Part shown: positions 51,479 through 60,156 of the stretch, piece after piece
How the letters are laid out: every line of letters begins with the position of its first letter
Position numbering within the stretch: position 1 is the stretch's first letter
Position numbers and translations under genes: made by a program
Notes under the pieces: generated by a model
Told to the model about the DNA's origin: nothing
The model's database searches: none
Seen by the model: only the letters and a program-made list of their open reading frames with translations
Source of the DNA: Haloglomus irregulare
GTDB taxonomy: Archaea > Halobacteriota > Halobacteria > Halobacteriales > Haloarculaceae
NCBI RefSeq assembly: GCF_007421925.1
Contig: NZ_QMDX01000005.1
Span: 186,001-250,000 of the forward strand
Direction: 5' to 3'
DNA: 64,000 nt

Positions 51479-52489
51479 ATGGCTTTCGACGTGGCGCTCG
51501 ACGGCGTCCTGATGCTCTCGGACCACTCGACCATCGACGACGCCGTCGCACAGGCACGACGCTACGAGGACTGTGGCTTCGCCCGGGTGTCGATGGGCGA
51601 GGTGACCGGGTGGAACGTCGTCCCCGTGCTGACGGCCATCGCGCGGGAGACCGAAGACATCGGAATCTCGAACGACGTGTTCGCGCCGCCCGCGCGGTCG
51701 CCGGCCATGCTCGCACAGACGGCACTCACGCTCCACGAGGCCAGCGACGGCCGCTACCGCCTGGGCCTGGGTCCCTCCTCGCCGGCGCTGGTCGAGCGGT
51801 GGCATAGCGGCGAGTTCGACCCCGCACTCCGGCGGACGCGCGAGACCATCGACGTCGTCCGCGCGGTGTACGAGGGGGGGAAGGTCGAGTACCACGGCGA
51901 GGTGTTCGACATGGGCGGGATGAGCTACGACCGGCAGGTCCCGGACGACCCACCGGCCATCGACCTGGCGACGCTCGGGCCGACCGCCGTCGAGATGACC
52001 GGCCGCTTCGCCGACGGCTGGGTGCCGCAGCTGTTCACCGCCGACGGGCTCCGGGACCGTCTGGGAGACCTCGAACGCGGCGCCGAGATGGGCGACCGCG
52101 CCGTCGACGACGTTCGGGTCGCGCCCATCGTCCGGACGTTCGCTCACGAGGACGGCGACCACGCGCGGTCGATGGCCCGCCAGATGGTCGCCTTCCTCAT
52201 CGGCGCGTACGGCCCGTTCTACGGCAACTCGGTGGCCGACCAGGGATACCCCGACGCGGTCGAGGAGATCCGCGCCGCGTGGGAGGAGAAGGACACGGCT
52301 GCGATGGCCGCCGCGCTCCCGGACGAGGCGCTGGAGGCGTTCGCCGCCGCGGGGACGCCGGAGGAGGTCCGCGAGCACTACCGGGAGATCGCCGCGGTCG
52401 AGGGGGTCGACGCGGTCCGCTGTGGGTTCGTCGCTGGGATGAGCCAGGACGACAAGGAGGGGACGATGGCCGCGCTGTCGGAACTCTGA
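51479..52489 (+). CDS. LLM-class F420-dependent oxidoreductase
   Basis: This 336-residue TIM-barrel luciferase-like monooxygenase-family protein has the N-terminal AFDVALDGVLMLSDHSTIDD, then LTAIARETEDIGISNDVFAP and LGLGPSSPALVERWHSGEFD, and the cofactor-side LATLGPTAVEMTGRFADGWV. In archaea this class generally uses coenzyme F420 in the manner of Mer-like reductases. The substrate is unknown. ATG 51479 is 27 nt after AGCTTGAAG. It is transcribed on its own, 99 bp before the SDR gene. Confidence 0.88.
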   Translation: MAFDVALDGVLMLSDHSTIDDAVAQARRYEDCGFARVSMGEVTGWNVVPVLTAIARETEDIGISNDVFAPPARSPAMLAQTALTLHEASDGRYRLGLGPSSPALVERWHSGEFDPALRRTRETIDVVRAVYEGGKVEYHGEVFDMGGMSYDRQVPDDPPAIDLATLGPTAVEMTGRFADGWVPQLFTADGLRDRLGDLERGAEMGDRAVDDVRVAPIVRTFAHEDGDHARSMARQMVAFLIGAYGPFYGNSVADQGYPDAVEEIRAAWEEKDTAAMAAALPDEALEAFAAAGTPEEVREHYREIAAVEGVDAVRCGFVAGMSQDDKEGTMAALSEL

Positions 52490-52588
52490 GAGTTCGGGCG
52501 CTCCCACCGGCCACGCGACCATCCCGTTGCTCTCCTGCGGTCAGTGTCAATAGATACCATTATCCGCGGGGGGCGGCTTGGCCGCCGT

Positions 52589-53464
52589 ATGAGCCTGGAG
52601 AAACCCGACCTCTCGGACAGCACGGCCTTCATCACCGGCACCACCCGCGGCATCGGCAAGTCGCTCGCACTCTCGCTCGCCGAGCAGGGCTGCAACATCG
52701 TCTCGACCGGCAAGACCTCCGAGAATAACTCATACGGCGACGACAAGGGCCTGGAGGGGACCATCGAGCAGACCGCCCGCGAGTGCGAGGCGAAGGGCGT
52801 CGAGGCCCTGCCCATCGAACTCAACGTCCGCGACGAGGAGGTCGTCCAGAACGCCGTCGATCAGGCCGTCGACCACTTCGGCGAGGTGAACGTCCTCATC
52901 AACAACGCGAGCGCCATCCAGCCCGCGAACGTCGAGGACCTGCCCGCCAAGCGGTTCGACCTGCTGACCGACGTGAACGTCCGCGGGGCGTATATCACCT
53001 CCCGGGCGTTCATTCCGCACCTCCGCGAGGCCTCGGCGGACTCATGGATCCTGACGAACGCGCCGCCGGTCCGCACCGACCGCAAGACCGGCGGCTCGGC
53101 CTACGCCTGGTCGAAGATGGGGATGAGCTTCGTCACGCTGTCGATGGCCGGCGAACTCGCCGGTGACGACATCGGCTGCAACTCCTTCTGGCCCGTCACT
53201 GCCATCGACACCCGTGCCACCCGCCACTTCGGCATGGGAACCGAGGACGACTGGCGATCGCCGGAGATCGTCTCCGACACCGTCCTCGAGATGCTGAACC
53301 GCGACCCCGCGGAGTTCACCGGCAACGCCGTCTACGACGAGGACTTCCTCATCGAGGCCGGCATCACCGACTTCTCGCAGTACAACCTCACCGAGGGGGA
53401 CCCACACCCGATGTCCGCGACGATGGTCGACCCGGACTACGAGCGGCCCGAGGCGCTTCGGTGA
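52589..53464 (+). CDS. Short-chain dehydrogenase/reductase (HSDL2-like)
   Basis: This 291-residue NAD(P)-dependent oxidoreductase has the nucleotide motif ITGTTRGIGKSLALSLAEQG, NNASAIQ, and the catalytic pair Tyr and Lys in SAYAWSKMGMSF. The sequence NIVSTGKTSENN near the start and WPVTAIDTRATRHFG near the end resemble hydroxysteroid-dehydrogenase-like 2 proteins, which act on acyl-type substrates in animals. It is convergent with the enoyl-CoA hydratase gene 12 bp on. ATG 52589 is 27 nt after CATTATCC; a longer frame to 52544 lacks support. Confidence 0.88.
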   Translation: MSLEKPDLSDSTAFITGTTRGIGKSLALSLAEQGCNIVSTGKTSENNSYGDDKGLEGTIEQTARECEAKGVEALPIELNVRDEEVVQNAVDQAVDHFGEVNVLINNASAIQPANVEDLPAKRFDLLTDVNVRGAYITSRAFIPHLREASADSWILTNAPPVRTDRKTGGSAYAWSKMGMSFVTLSMAGELAGDDIGCNSFWPVTAIDTRATRHFGMGTEDDWRSPEIVSDTVLEMLNRDPAEFTGNAVYDEDFLIEAGITDFSQYNLTEGDPHPMSATMVDPDYERPEALR

Positions 53465-53476
53465 CCGCTCGCGCGG

Positions 53477-54271
53477 TCACTCCCCCGTGAACTCGGGGTC
53501 CCGTTTCTCGGCGAACGCCGTGATGCCCTCGATGTGGTCGTCCGTGCTCGCGGCGTCGGCCATCGCCTGCGTCTCGGCGGCCAGTTGCGTCGGGAGGTCG
53601 TTCGCGGACGACTCGTCCAGCAGCCGCATCGTCCGGCCCAGCGCCACGGTCGGCCCCTCGGCGATCTCGCCCACGACCTCGTCGAGCCGGTCCTCGAACG
53701 CGTCCTCCGGGACGGCCTCCGTGACGAGCCCGCGCTCGGCGGCCTCCTCGGCGCCGACCTTCTCGTTGAGCAGGACGAGCCGTTTCGCCTCGCGCCGGGT
53801 CACCGTCCGCGGGAGGTAGTAGGTGGAGCCCCCGTCGCCGGGGAGGCCGATCCTCGGGTAGCCGTACTGGAGGTAGGCACCCTCGCTGGCGACCGTGTAG
53901 TCGCCGACCAGCGCCAGCGAGAAGCCCGCGCCGACCGCCGGACCGTTGACGCCGGTGACGACCGGCACCTCTGCCTGGTGGAGGTGGAGCATCGCGTCGT
54001 GGAGCACGGCTGCCCCCTTGCGGAACCCCTCGGACGGGGTCGCCGCGTTCGCGTTGCCGATGTCCAGCACGTCGCCGCCCGCGCAGAACAGGCCGTCCGA
54101 ACCCGTGATGACCAGACAGCGGGGCCGGTCGGTCTCCAGTCCTGCGAACAGGTCCGTCAGCTCGTCGATCATCGTCCGGTTCAACGCGTTCATTTTGCTC
54201 GTGCTGTCGATGACGACACGCCGAACGCCGTCCTCGTCCGTCACGCGCAGGTTCTCGTAGTCGTCGCTCAC
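53477..54271 (-). CDS. Enoyl-CoA hydratase/isomerase family protein
   Basis: This 264-residue crotonase-fold protein has the oxyanion-hole segment FCAGGDVLDIGNANA and the active-site region GVNGPAVGAGFSLALVGDYT, then RIGLPGDGGSTYYLPRTVTR. It hydrates or isomerises enoyl-CoA esters in beta-oxidation-type pathways. Exact specificity is unclear because one catalytic-region residue is Asp rather than Glu (GDGG). GTG 54271 (VSDDYENLRV) is chosen because CTACGTACAC lies 27 nt upstream. It sits next to the SDR gene, matching an acyl-CoA pathway. Confidence 0.88.
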   Translation of the reverse strand: MSDDYENLRVTDEDGVRRVVIDSTSKMNALNRTMIDELTDLFAGLETDRPRCLVITGSDGLFCAGGDVLDIGNANAATPSEGFRKGAAVLHDAMLHLHQAEVPVVTGVNGPAVGAGFSLALVGDYTVASEGAYLQYGYPRIGLPGDGGSTYYLPRTVTRREAKRLVLLNEKVGAEEAAERGLVTEAVPEDAFEDRLDEVVGEIAEGPTVALGRTMRLLDESSANDLPTQLAAETQAMADAASTDDHIEGITAFAEKRDPEFTGE

Positions 54272-54321
54272 GACACGCCCGTCGACGGGGGTGTACGTAG
54301 ACCTTCGGACGCGGGGGCGGG

Positions 54322-54516
54322 CTACAGGTCGACCGTCCGGTCGGCGGTCGCGCCGCACGAGGGGCAGGTCCGCTCGTACCGGACCCGCCCGCCGTCCGTC
54401 TCGCACCGCCACTCGGCGTCGTCACAACCGCACTCGGGACACCGGGAGACGGTCTCCGTCAGCCGGTCGCGCAGCCGGTCCAGCGCGGAGACGCCGGTCG
54501 GACCCCGGATGGCCAT
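54322..54516 (-). CDS. Small zinc-ribbon protein
   Basis: This protein of 64 residues starts MAIRGPTGVSALDRLRDRLT. The zinc ligands are CPECGCDDAEWRC and CPSCG, the common two-knuckle ribbon of small haloarchaeal proteins. The longer start at 54540 (MFNHVRSG) is possible, but the GGTATCATG box (54538-54546, minus strand) fits the shorter one. It probably binds nucleic acid or a protein partner; no further function can be assigned. Confidence 0.7.
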   Translation of the reverse strand: MAIRGPTGVSALDRLRDRLTETVSRCPECGCDDAEWRCETDGGRVRYERTCPSCGATADRTVDL

Positions 54517-54596
54517 ACCGGATCGTACATGGTTGAACATGATACCTCTCTCGTCGCGGGGGTCGTGGTCGCGTCACATCCGAGACCGACAACCGA

Positions 54597-54608
54597 ACCC
54601 GTTTTGTC
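54597..54608 (+). promoter_or_regulatory. Leaderless promoter of the uS10-like gene
   Basis: ACCCGTTTTGTC with its T run 27 nt before ATG 54631 is the same CCGTTTTG element seen at several other genes. It decides the start against a longer frame from 54529. Confidence 0.6.
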
Positions 54609-54630
54609 CGCGCCCGGACCACTAACCGGT

Positions 54631-54954
54631 ATGCCGTTCGTGACTCGGCTCACGCTCCAGTCCGGGGACCGCGAGACGCTCGAGCGGGTGGTGACCGATA
54701 TCAAGGAGCGGGCCGAGCGCAAGGGCGTCGAACTCCGGGGGCCGAACCCCGAGCCACAGCGTGACGTGACCGTCCCGCAGTACGACCGCCTTGACCCCGA
54801 CGGCGGTCGGTTCGAGAGCTGGACGTACGCGGTGTACGTCCGCTCCATCGTCATCGTCGGGCACGACGACTTCGCCCGGGACGTGGCCGGCGACGACTAC
54901 CCGTCCAGCATCCACCTAACGGTCGACGTCGAACAGGTCAACAACCCCGGCTGA
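54631..54954 (+). CDS. uS10-like (uS10/mL48 family) protein
   Basis: This 107-residue protein starts MPFVTRLTLQSGDRETLERV and has the S10 alpha/beta fold pattern: TDIKERAERKGVELRGPNPE, then RSIVIVGHDDFARDVAGDDY. It is a second S10-type protein separate from the ribosomal uS10, which is encoded elsewhere in haloarchaea beside EF-1alpha. Its role is not established; an S10-like RNA-binding protein or assembly factor is plausible. It has its own leaderless promoter. Confidence 0.8.
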   Translation: MPFVTRLTLQSGDRETLERVVTDIKERAERKGVELRGPNPEPQRDVTVPQYDRLDPDGGRFESWTYAVYVRSIVIVGHDDFARDVAGDDYPSSIHLTVDVEQVNNPG

Positions 54955-55085
54955 CCCCCGGCCGCCCCGACCACCGTGCTCCCGGCCGGGTCGGCGGGTC
55001 CCCGCGCCGGCGCCCTCGAACCGCCCCGAGCAACTGCGCCCGGTACACGGCGAGCGTTTAATCCGCCCGCCAACGATGACCGCCC

Positions 55086-56426
55086 ATGAGCGAGCATCCA
55101 CCGGAGGAGGGGTCCACGGACCCGCCGACCGACGGTCCGACCGCGCCCGACCGTCTCGTCGCCCTGCGCCGCGACCTTCATCGCCATCCCGAACCCGCGT
55201 GGCGGGAGTTCTACACCACCGCGCGTATCATCGAGGAACTGGAGCGTATCGGCGTCGACGAGCTCCACGTCGGCCCGGACGCGCTGGCAGTCGACGAGCG
55301 GCTGAACGTCCCCGACGACGCTGAACTGGCCGAGTGGCGCGAGCGCGCGCTCGAGGCGGGCGCGGACCCGGAACTGGTCGACCGGATGGCCGGCGGCAAC
55401 ACCGGGGCCGTGGCGGTCCGCCGGCAGGGGGACCACGAGACCGGCCCGACCATGGCGCTCCGTGTCGATATCGACGGGCTCCCGCGGGCCGAGTCGACCG
55501 CCGACGCCCACCTCCCGGCGCGGGAGGGGTTCCGCTCGGAGACGGGCGCCATGCACGCCTGCGGGCACGATGCCCACGCGACGTTCGGAATCGGCGTCCT
55601 CGACCGTGTCAGGGCCAGCGACTTCGAGGGGACGCTGAAGCTGCTGTTCCAACCCGCAGAGGAGGTCATCGGCGGCGGGAAGCCGCTGGCACGGTCGGGC
55701 CACCTCGACGACGTGGACTACCTGCTGGCGGTCCACGTTGGGCTGGATCACCCGACCGGCGAGGTGGTCGCGGGGATCGACGGGTTCCTCGCAGTGACAC
55801 AGCTCCGGGCGGCGTTCAGCGGTGAGGGGGGCCACGCCGGCGCGCGCCCGGAGGAGGGCCGCAACGCCATCCAGGCGCTGGCGACGGCGGTCCAGAACCT
55901 CTACGCCATCCCGCGGCACAGCGAGGGGGTCACCCGCGTCAACGCAGGGCAGGTCGGCGGCGGCACGGCGACGAACATCATCCCCGAGGCCGCGCATCTG
56001 GAGGGCGAGGTCCGCGGCGAGACCACCGACCTCCGCGAGTACATGGACGACCGCGCCCGCCAGGTCATCGCGTCGGCGGCCGAGATGCACTCCTGCGAGG
56101 CCGACCTCAGCATCAAGGGCCAGGCCCCGTCGGCAGCCAGCGACGAGGCCATCGTCGACCTCGTCCACGGGTTCGCCGATGGGGTCGAGGGTGTCGACTC
56201 CGTGCTCCGCCGGGACGACCTCGGCGGGAGCGAGGACGCCACCGAACTGATGCGTTACGTCCAGGAGCGTGGCGGCCTCGCGGCCTACCTCTGCGTCGGA
56301 ACGGACCACCCCGGCGGCCACCACACCGCCACGTTCGACGTGGACGAGCGGTCGCTCCCCATCGGCGTCGAGCTGCTGACCGGGACGGTCCTGGCACTCG
56401 CACGGGAGCGGCCCGCCGCCGACTGA
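55086..56426 (+). CDS. M20-family amidohydrolase (AbgB/AbgA-like)
   Basis: This 446-residue metallo-amidohydrolase carries the metal-binding HACGHDAHATF, the catalytic Glu in QPAEEVIGGGKP, and the dimerisation insert GGHAGARPEEGRNAIQALAT. The start RDLHRHPEPAWREFYTTARI is typical of the aminobenzoyl-glutamate hydrolase/amidohydrolase branch. It removes acyl or aminoacyl groups from N-acyl amino acids or small peptides. The terminal TDHPGGHHTATFDVDE is the final metal site. ATG 55086 is 27 nt after CGTTTAATCC, a good TATA box. Confidence 0.9.
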   Translation: MSEHPPEEGSTDPPTDGPTAPDRLVALRRDLHRHPEPAWREFYTTARIIEELERIGVDELHVGPDALAVDERLNVPDDAELAEWRERALEAGADPELVDRMAGGNTGAVAVRRQGDHETGPTMALRVDIDGLPRAESTADAHLPAREGFRSETGAMHACGHDAHATFGIGVLDRVRASDFEGTLKLLFQPAEEVIGGGKPLARSGHLDDVDYLLAVHVGLDHPTGEVVAGIDGFLAVTQLRAAFSGEGGHAGARPEEGRNAIQALATAVQNLYAIPRHSEGVTRVNAGQVGGGTATNIIPEAAHLEGEVRGETTDLREYMDDRARQVIASAAEMHSCEADLSIKGQAPSAASDEAIVDLVHGFADGVEGVDSVLRRDDLGGSEDATELMRYVQERGGLAAYLCVGTDHPGGHHTATFDVDERSLPIGVELLTGTVLALARERPAAD

Positions 56427-56468
56427 CGGCTCCACGCCCCGAGGATTATATGTCGTGGTGTGGTATCG

Positions 56469-56864
56469 ATGCACATGACCCGGGCGAACATCGACCGGCT
56501 GACCGAGTTCTGCCGCGAGCATCTCGCCGACGCGGTCCGGGCGGTCGGTATCGTCCACGACGACGAGGTCGACCCGGCCTACATGCGCGAGGACCTCCAG
56601 CGGCGGTACACGGACGCGGAACTGGAGGGACTGGAGGACGCCGCCGTCCGGACCTCCGAGGCGTTCCAGGGGCTCAACACTTACCAGACGTCGCTGGGGC
56701 AGTCCCACGCCGGGCTGTTCGCCTTCGAGGACGCCTTCCTGCTGCTCATCTCCTGTGGTGAGGACGAAGCGGCCTACGTCTCGCTGGACCGCTCCGTGAG
56801 CGAGGACCTGTCGGCGTTCATCAAGCGCTGCAACGACCGACTGTTCTCGGGGTCGCCGGCCTGA
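56469..56864 (+). CDS. Haloarchaeal protein of unknown function
   Basis: This 131-residue acidic, soluble protein (MHMTRANIDRLTEFCREHLA) has DDEVDPAYMREDLQRRYTDA and LLLISCGEDEAAYVSLDRSV. The layout of an N-terminal helix pair, a conserved REDLxRRY-like segment and a C-terminal beta sheet is reminiscent of a small sensor domain found in haloarchaea, but no named family is assigned. The start is either ATG 56469 or 56475; a GATTATATG box about 25 nt upstream fits both. It faces the R2-like oxidase gene and is followed by 11 bp. Confidence 0.7.
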   Translation: MHMTRANIDRLTEFCREHLADAVRAVGIVHDDEVDPAYMREDLQRRYTDAELEGLEDAAVRTSEAFQGLNTYQTSLGQSHAGLFAFEDAFLLLISCGEDEAAYVSLDRSVSEDLSAFIKRCNDRLFSGSPA

Positions 56865-56875
56865 GGCGGGCCCGG

Positions 56876-57817
56876 TCAGTCCGCGGCGGCGCCGGTCCCG
56901 TTGTCCAGCGCGACCAGCTCCTCGACGTCCGGCACCTCGGCCTCCTGCTCCGTGATGATCTCGACCCGGCGGGTGAGCTTGTCCCGCGAGTAGGCGATCA
57001 TCGCGCCGGGGTCCGAGATGACCTCGTACGCGTTGTTGTTCTTGGCGACGTGGACCATCAGGTCCTGCAGGGTGTCACGGACGACCTGCGGGCCGACAGC
57101 ACCCTCCTGCACCCACTCGCGGAGCTTGCGGACCCCCCAGCCGACGTGGCGGCCCTCGTCGCTCCGGATGTAGCCGATCCCCTCCAGCACGCCCGGCAGG
57201 TGGGGCATCTCGCGCTCCGTGATCTCGCTGTCGTCCGGGCCGTAGATCTCCTGGAAGGAGTAGTAGCCCGTCTGGGCCATCACGCTCTCGATGACGACGT
57301 GGTAGTGGGCGATGGCCGTGGCCATCTGCTCGACGGAGTCGTCCTGTAGCAGCTCGGCCATGTTGCGTTCGGTCTCGTCGAAGACGTGGACGTAGGAGTC
57401 GTTGAAGTAGTGCTCCGCCGTCGGCGAGTGGACCTCGTAGCCGAGTTCCTCGGCGGCCGGATTGACGACGTTCCGCCAGTACCGGTCGAAGAAGACCGCG
57501 TGCTTGGCCTCCTCGTAGATCTGGCTGGAGATGAACATCTGGTCGTTGATGTCGTCCAGCACGATGCTCATCGGCGCGAGGTCCTCGGTCACGGCCTCCT
57601 CGCCGGCGCCGAACTGCGCCAGCAGCTGGCGGAACTCGTCGAACTCCTCGGCGCTGGGGTCGTCCTCGATGAGCCGCTCGAGGTCCGTCTCCAGTTTCGA
57701 ATCCGGGATGTCCTCGTACGGGTCCCAGTGGTTGTAGACGGCGTGTTTGAAGTAGCCCCCAGCGAACGAGTCCGGGTCGAGCCGCATCTCGCGACCGTCG
57801 TCTGCGTACCGTGACAT
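56876..57817 (-). CDS. R2-like ferritin-superfamily oxidase (R2lox / RNR small-subunit homologue)
   Basis: This 313-residue di-metal carboxylate protein has metal-ligand motifs at the family spacing: SSQIYEEAKHAVFF (Glu..His pair), VVIESVMAQTGY (Glu) and RSDEGRHVGWG (Glu..His). This pattern fits R2-like ligand-binding oxidases or class I RNR small subunits. No nrdA-like large subunit lies near, which favours R2lox, a Mn/Fe oxidase of unknown substrate. It starts MSRYADDGREMRLDPDSFAG; ATG 57832 would add five residues. A GTTTAAAC box (57867-57874) would leave a short leader. Confidence 0.85.
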   Translation of the reverse strand: MSRYADDGREMRLDPDSFAGGYFKHAVYNHWDPYEDIPDSKLETDLERLIEDDPSAEEFDEFRQLLAQFGAGEEAVTEDLAPMSIVLDDINDQMFISSQIYEEAKHAVFFDRYWRNVVNPAAEELGYEVHSPTAEHYFNDSYVHVFDETERNMAELLQDDSVEQMATAIAHYHVVIESVMAQTGYYSFQEIYGPDDSEITEREMPHLPGVLEGIGYIRSDEGRHVGWGVRKLREWVQEGAVGPQVVRDTLQDLMVHVAKNNNAYEVISDPGAMIAYSRDKLTRRVEIITEQEAEVPDVEELVALDNGTGAAAD

Positions 57818-58471
57818 GCCATCGTCACCCATGCCCCGATCGGATATGAAGATACTCCCCTGCCGGCGAGGGTCGTTTAAACACGAGCCGGCGGGTGGCG
57901 GCTCCGTCGGCTCCCCGCCCCCGGGCCCCTGCTCCGTGGCGAGCAGCGACACGCGAACTCCATGTTCGGCAGCCGTCGCCTGACAGCCGGTGGGTCCGTC
58001 GATTCGAACGTGTCCCATACCGGGTGCCGGCCGGTGGTAACTCGCCGGCTATCGTTCGGCGTTCGGATCGAGCAGCACGGGGAACCGGACCCGCTTTTCG
58101 GTAGCGCTATCGACACCGGGGGTCGTCCGGCCGACCCCCGCCCTGCTCGACCCCTGGCACGGTATCTCACTCGCGAGCGTCGTCGCTCGCCGATCCGGGG
58201 CCGCCGAGGCCCGCTGACGGCCTCGCGTGGCTGATTCCGATGACCGCCTCCCGCTCCACCGCGGGATTCAGACCCCATCTCGATGCGGGAACCGACCTCG
58301 TTCGCTCTGACGATGACAGAATGACGCGGTTCTCCACGTCCGGCGATGCGTTCGTCAGCGTATCTAACGGCCACACGGGGCCGACTCCCACCGGCGCGGA
58401 CCCCCGTTGGCAGCAACGACAGGAAGGGGGCCCGCAGGCGTGCCGGGGGTCCACTCGATGGATCGCGTTCC
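57818..58471. other. Intergenic gap downstream of the PAS gene
   Basis: These 654 bp carry the R2-like promoter (57867-57874) at the left. The rest has no ORF with coding character. In related proteins a histidine-kinase domain would follow the PAS gene here; I see no HisKA or ATPase remnant in any frame. Confidence 0.5.
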
Positions 58472-60009
58472 TCACTGCGGTTTCGCCTGTGCCCGCTGCT
58501 CGGTGATATCCGTAGCGACGCCGGCGAGACGTTCTATCCTGCCGTCCGCCTCGACCGAATATATCTCCACCTCCAGCCACCGTGTTCCCCGGTCGGGATG
58601 CTGGATCCTGAACTGCTGCCGCTGGATATCGTCGACACGGTCGTTCCGCTGCCGTTCGACGTCCGCCTCCAGCCGACCGACGTCATCGGGATGGACGTGA
58701 CGCATCCACGCGCTCGGGTCGTCCCGGAGCTCCGCCATGTCGACCCCATAGAGGGCTGCCGCCGCGGAGTTACAGTAGTAGAGCTCCGAGTAGTCCGCCC
58801 CGACGAGGAACAGTCCGTCGGGTACGGCCTCCGCCAGCAGTTCGAACCGCTGATTCACCTCCTGGAGCGTCCGCTCTCGGTCCTTGCGCTCGGTCACGTC
58901 ACACGCGGAGACGACGAGGGACACGACGTCGCCCGTCCCGTCCGTCACTGGCCGGATGGCGCCTTCGACGCTGTACGGCGTTCCGTCCGGCCGTTCGAGG
59001 TCCGCCTCGTATTCGACGTATTCGCCCGTGGCGGCCTGCTGGACGTTCTCGCGAACGGCCGGCCGGGCTTCCTCGGACCACCACGGCGTGCTCCAGAACG
59101 GGTCCCCGACGACGTCCTCCTCGTCGGCGTCGATGTAGTCAAGCGCGGTTCGGTTGGCCTCGATGAGTCGACCACCGGTGCCGATCACGGCCACGAGGAT
59201 GTTCGGATCGTCGAGGATCGCCTGATACCGGCGTTCGGTGGCCTGTAACTCCCGCTCCCGTTCCTTCTGATCCGAGACGTCTCGCACGGTGCAGACGAGC
59301 TCACCGCGGTCGGTCAACGCGAGCGTGTGGTCGACGGGCACCGTAGTCCCATCCGATCGGAGGCTGACGGTCTCGCCGTGCCAGTAGCCCGTTCGCTCGA
59401 CTTCCGGGAGGATCTCGCCTCGGACCTTCGGGACGTCGGCATCCCGATAGGCGAGTGTCCAGTGCTCGCCGACCATCCCCCCGGGGTCGTAGCCGTGGAT
59501 GTCCGCGAACCGTCGGTTGACGTAGACGTAGTGCCCGTCCTCGTCGAGGATGCTGATCCCCTCCTGTGCGGTTTCGATCGCCTCGAGCTGACGGTCGCGT
59601 TCCCGCTCGGCGTCCCGTCGCTCGACGGCGTTCCGGACCCGGTTGGCGAGGATGGTGTACTGGTCGGTCCCGCGCTCCTTCTGGAGGTAGTCGGTCACGC
59701 CCGCGGAGATCGCCTCGCTGGCGACCTCCTCGGACCCCTTCCGGTGAACAGGACGAACGGGAGGTCCGGAAACCGCTCCCGGACGGCCCGCAGGAACTCG
59801 ATGCCGTCCATACCGGGCATATTGTAGTCCGAGACGACGCAGTCCGGTGGGTCATCATCGATGCATCGTAATCCCTCGTCGGCGCTGGTCGCCGTCTCGA
59901 CGGTGAACCGGTCGTCCTCGCGTTCGAGATACGCTCGGGTTAAATCGGCGAAATCCGGCTCGTCGTCGACGTGGAGGACCTGGATCCAGTGGCGAGCAGC
60001 GTTTGTCAT
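58472..60009 (-). pseudogene. Response-regulator plus PAS sensor protein, frameshifted, no kinase domain
   Basis: The gene starts at ATG 60009 (MTNAARHWIQVLHVDDEPDF) with a receiver domain (phosphoacceptor Asp in CVVSDYNMPGMDGIEFLR). At about 59738-59742, after FVLFTG, the frame slips by one base in GGAAGGGG; the expected continuation KGSEEVASEAISAG is in the next frame. That frame then runs with DYLQKERGTDQY and three PAS domains (YVNRRFADIHGYDPG; ANRTALDYIDADEEDVVG; YYCNSAAAALYGVDMAE). It stops at 58472 right after GVATDITEQR, where HisKA would start. A CTATTTTTACG promoter is 27 nt upstream. Confidence 0.8.
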
Positions 60010-60030
60010 GACGTATGCTGTTGTGAGCAT

Positions 60031-60042
60031 CGTAAAAATAGT
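60031..60042 (-). promoter_or_regulatory. Promoter of the RR-PAS gene
   Basis: The minus strand reads ACTATTTTTACG, one of the most AT-rich boxes in the window, 27 nt before ATG 60009. Confidence 0.55.
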
Positions 60043-60156
60043 TCAGCAGGATTCTCAGGAACAGAAGTCGTCGCCGTGCTGTTTACCCCCCGTATGTGTC
60101 GTCCAATAGTAGACGGTCGGTGGATCGGCCGAGGTCATCCGCAGCCGAGGCGGGCG

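Noticed and set aside
54897-56708. 603-codon minus-strand frame over the M20 amidohydrolase
   Set aside because: Antisense to a gene with complete metal-binding motifs and a good promoter.
57997-58010. GATTCGAACGTG, possible T-arm of a minus-strand tRNA
   Set aside because: No cloverleaf could be drawn on either side.
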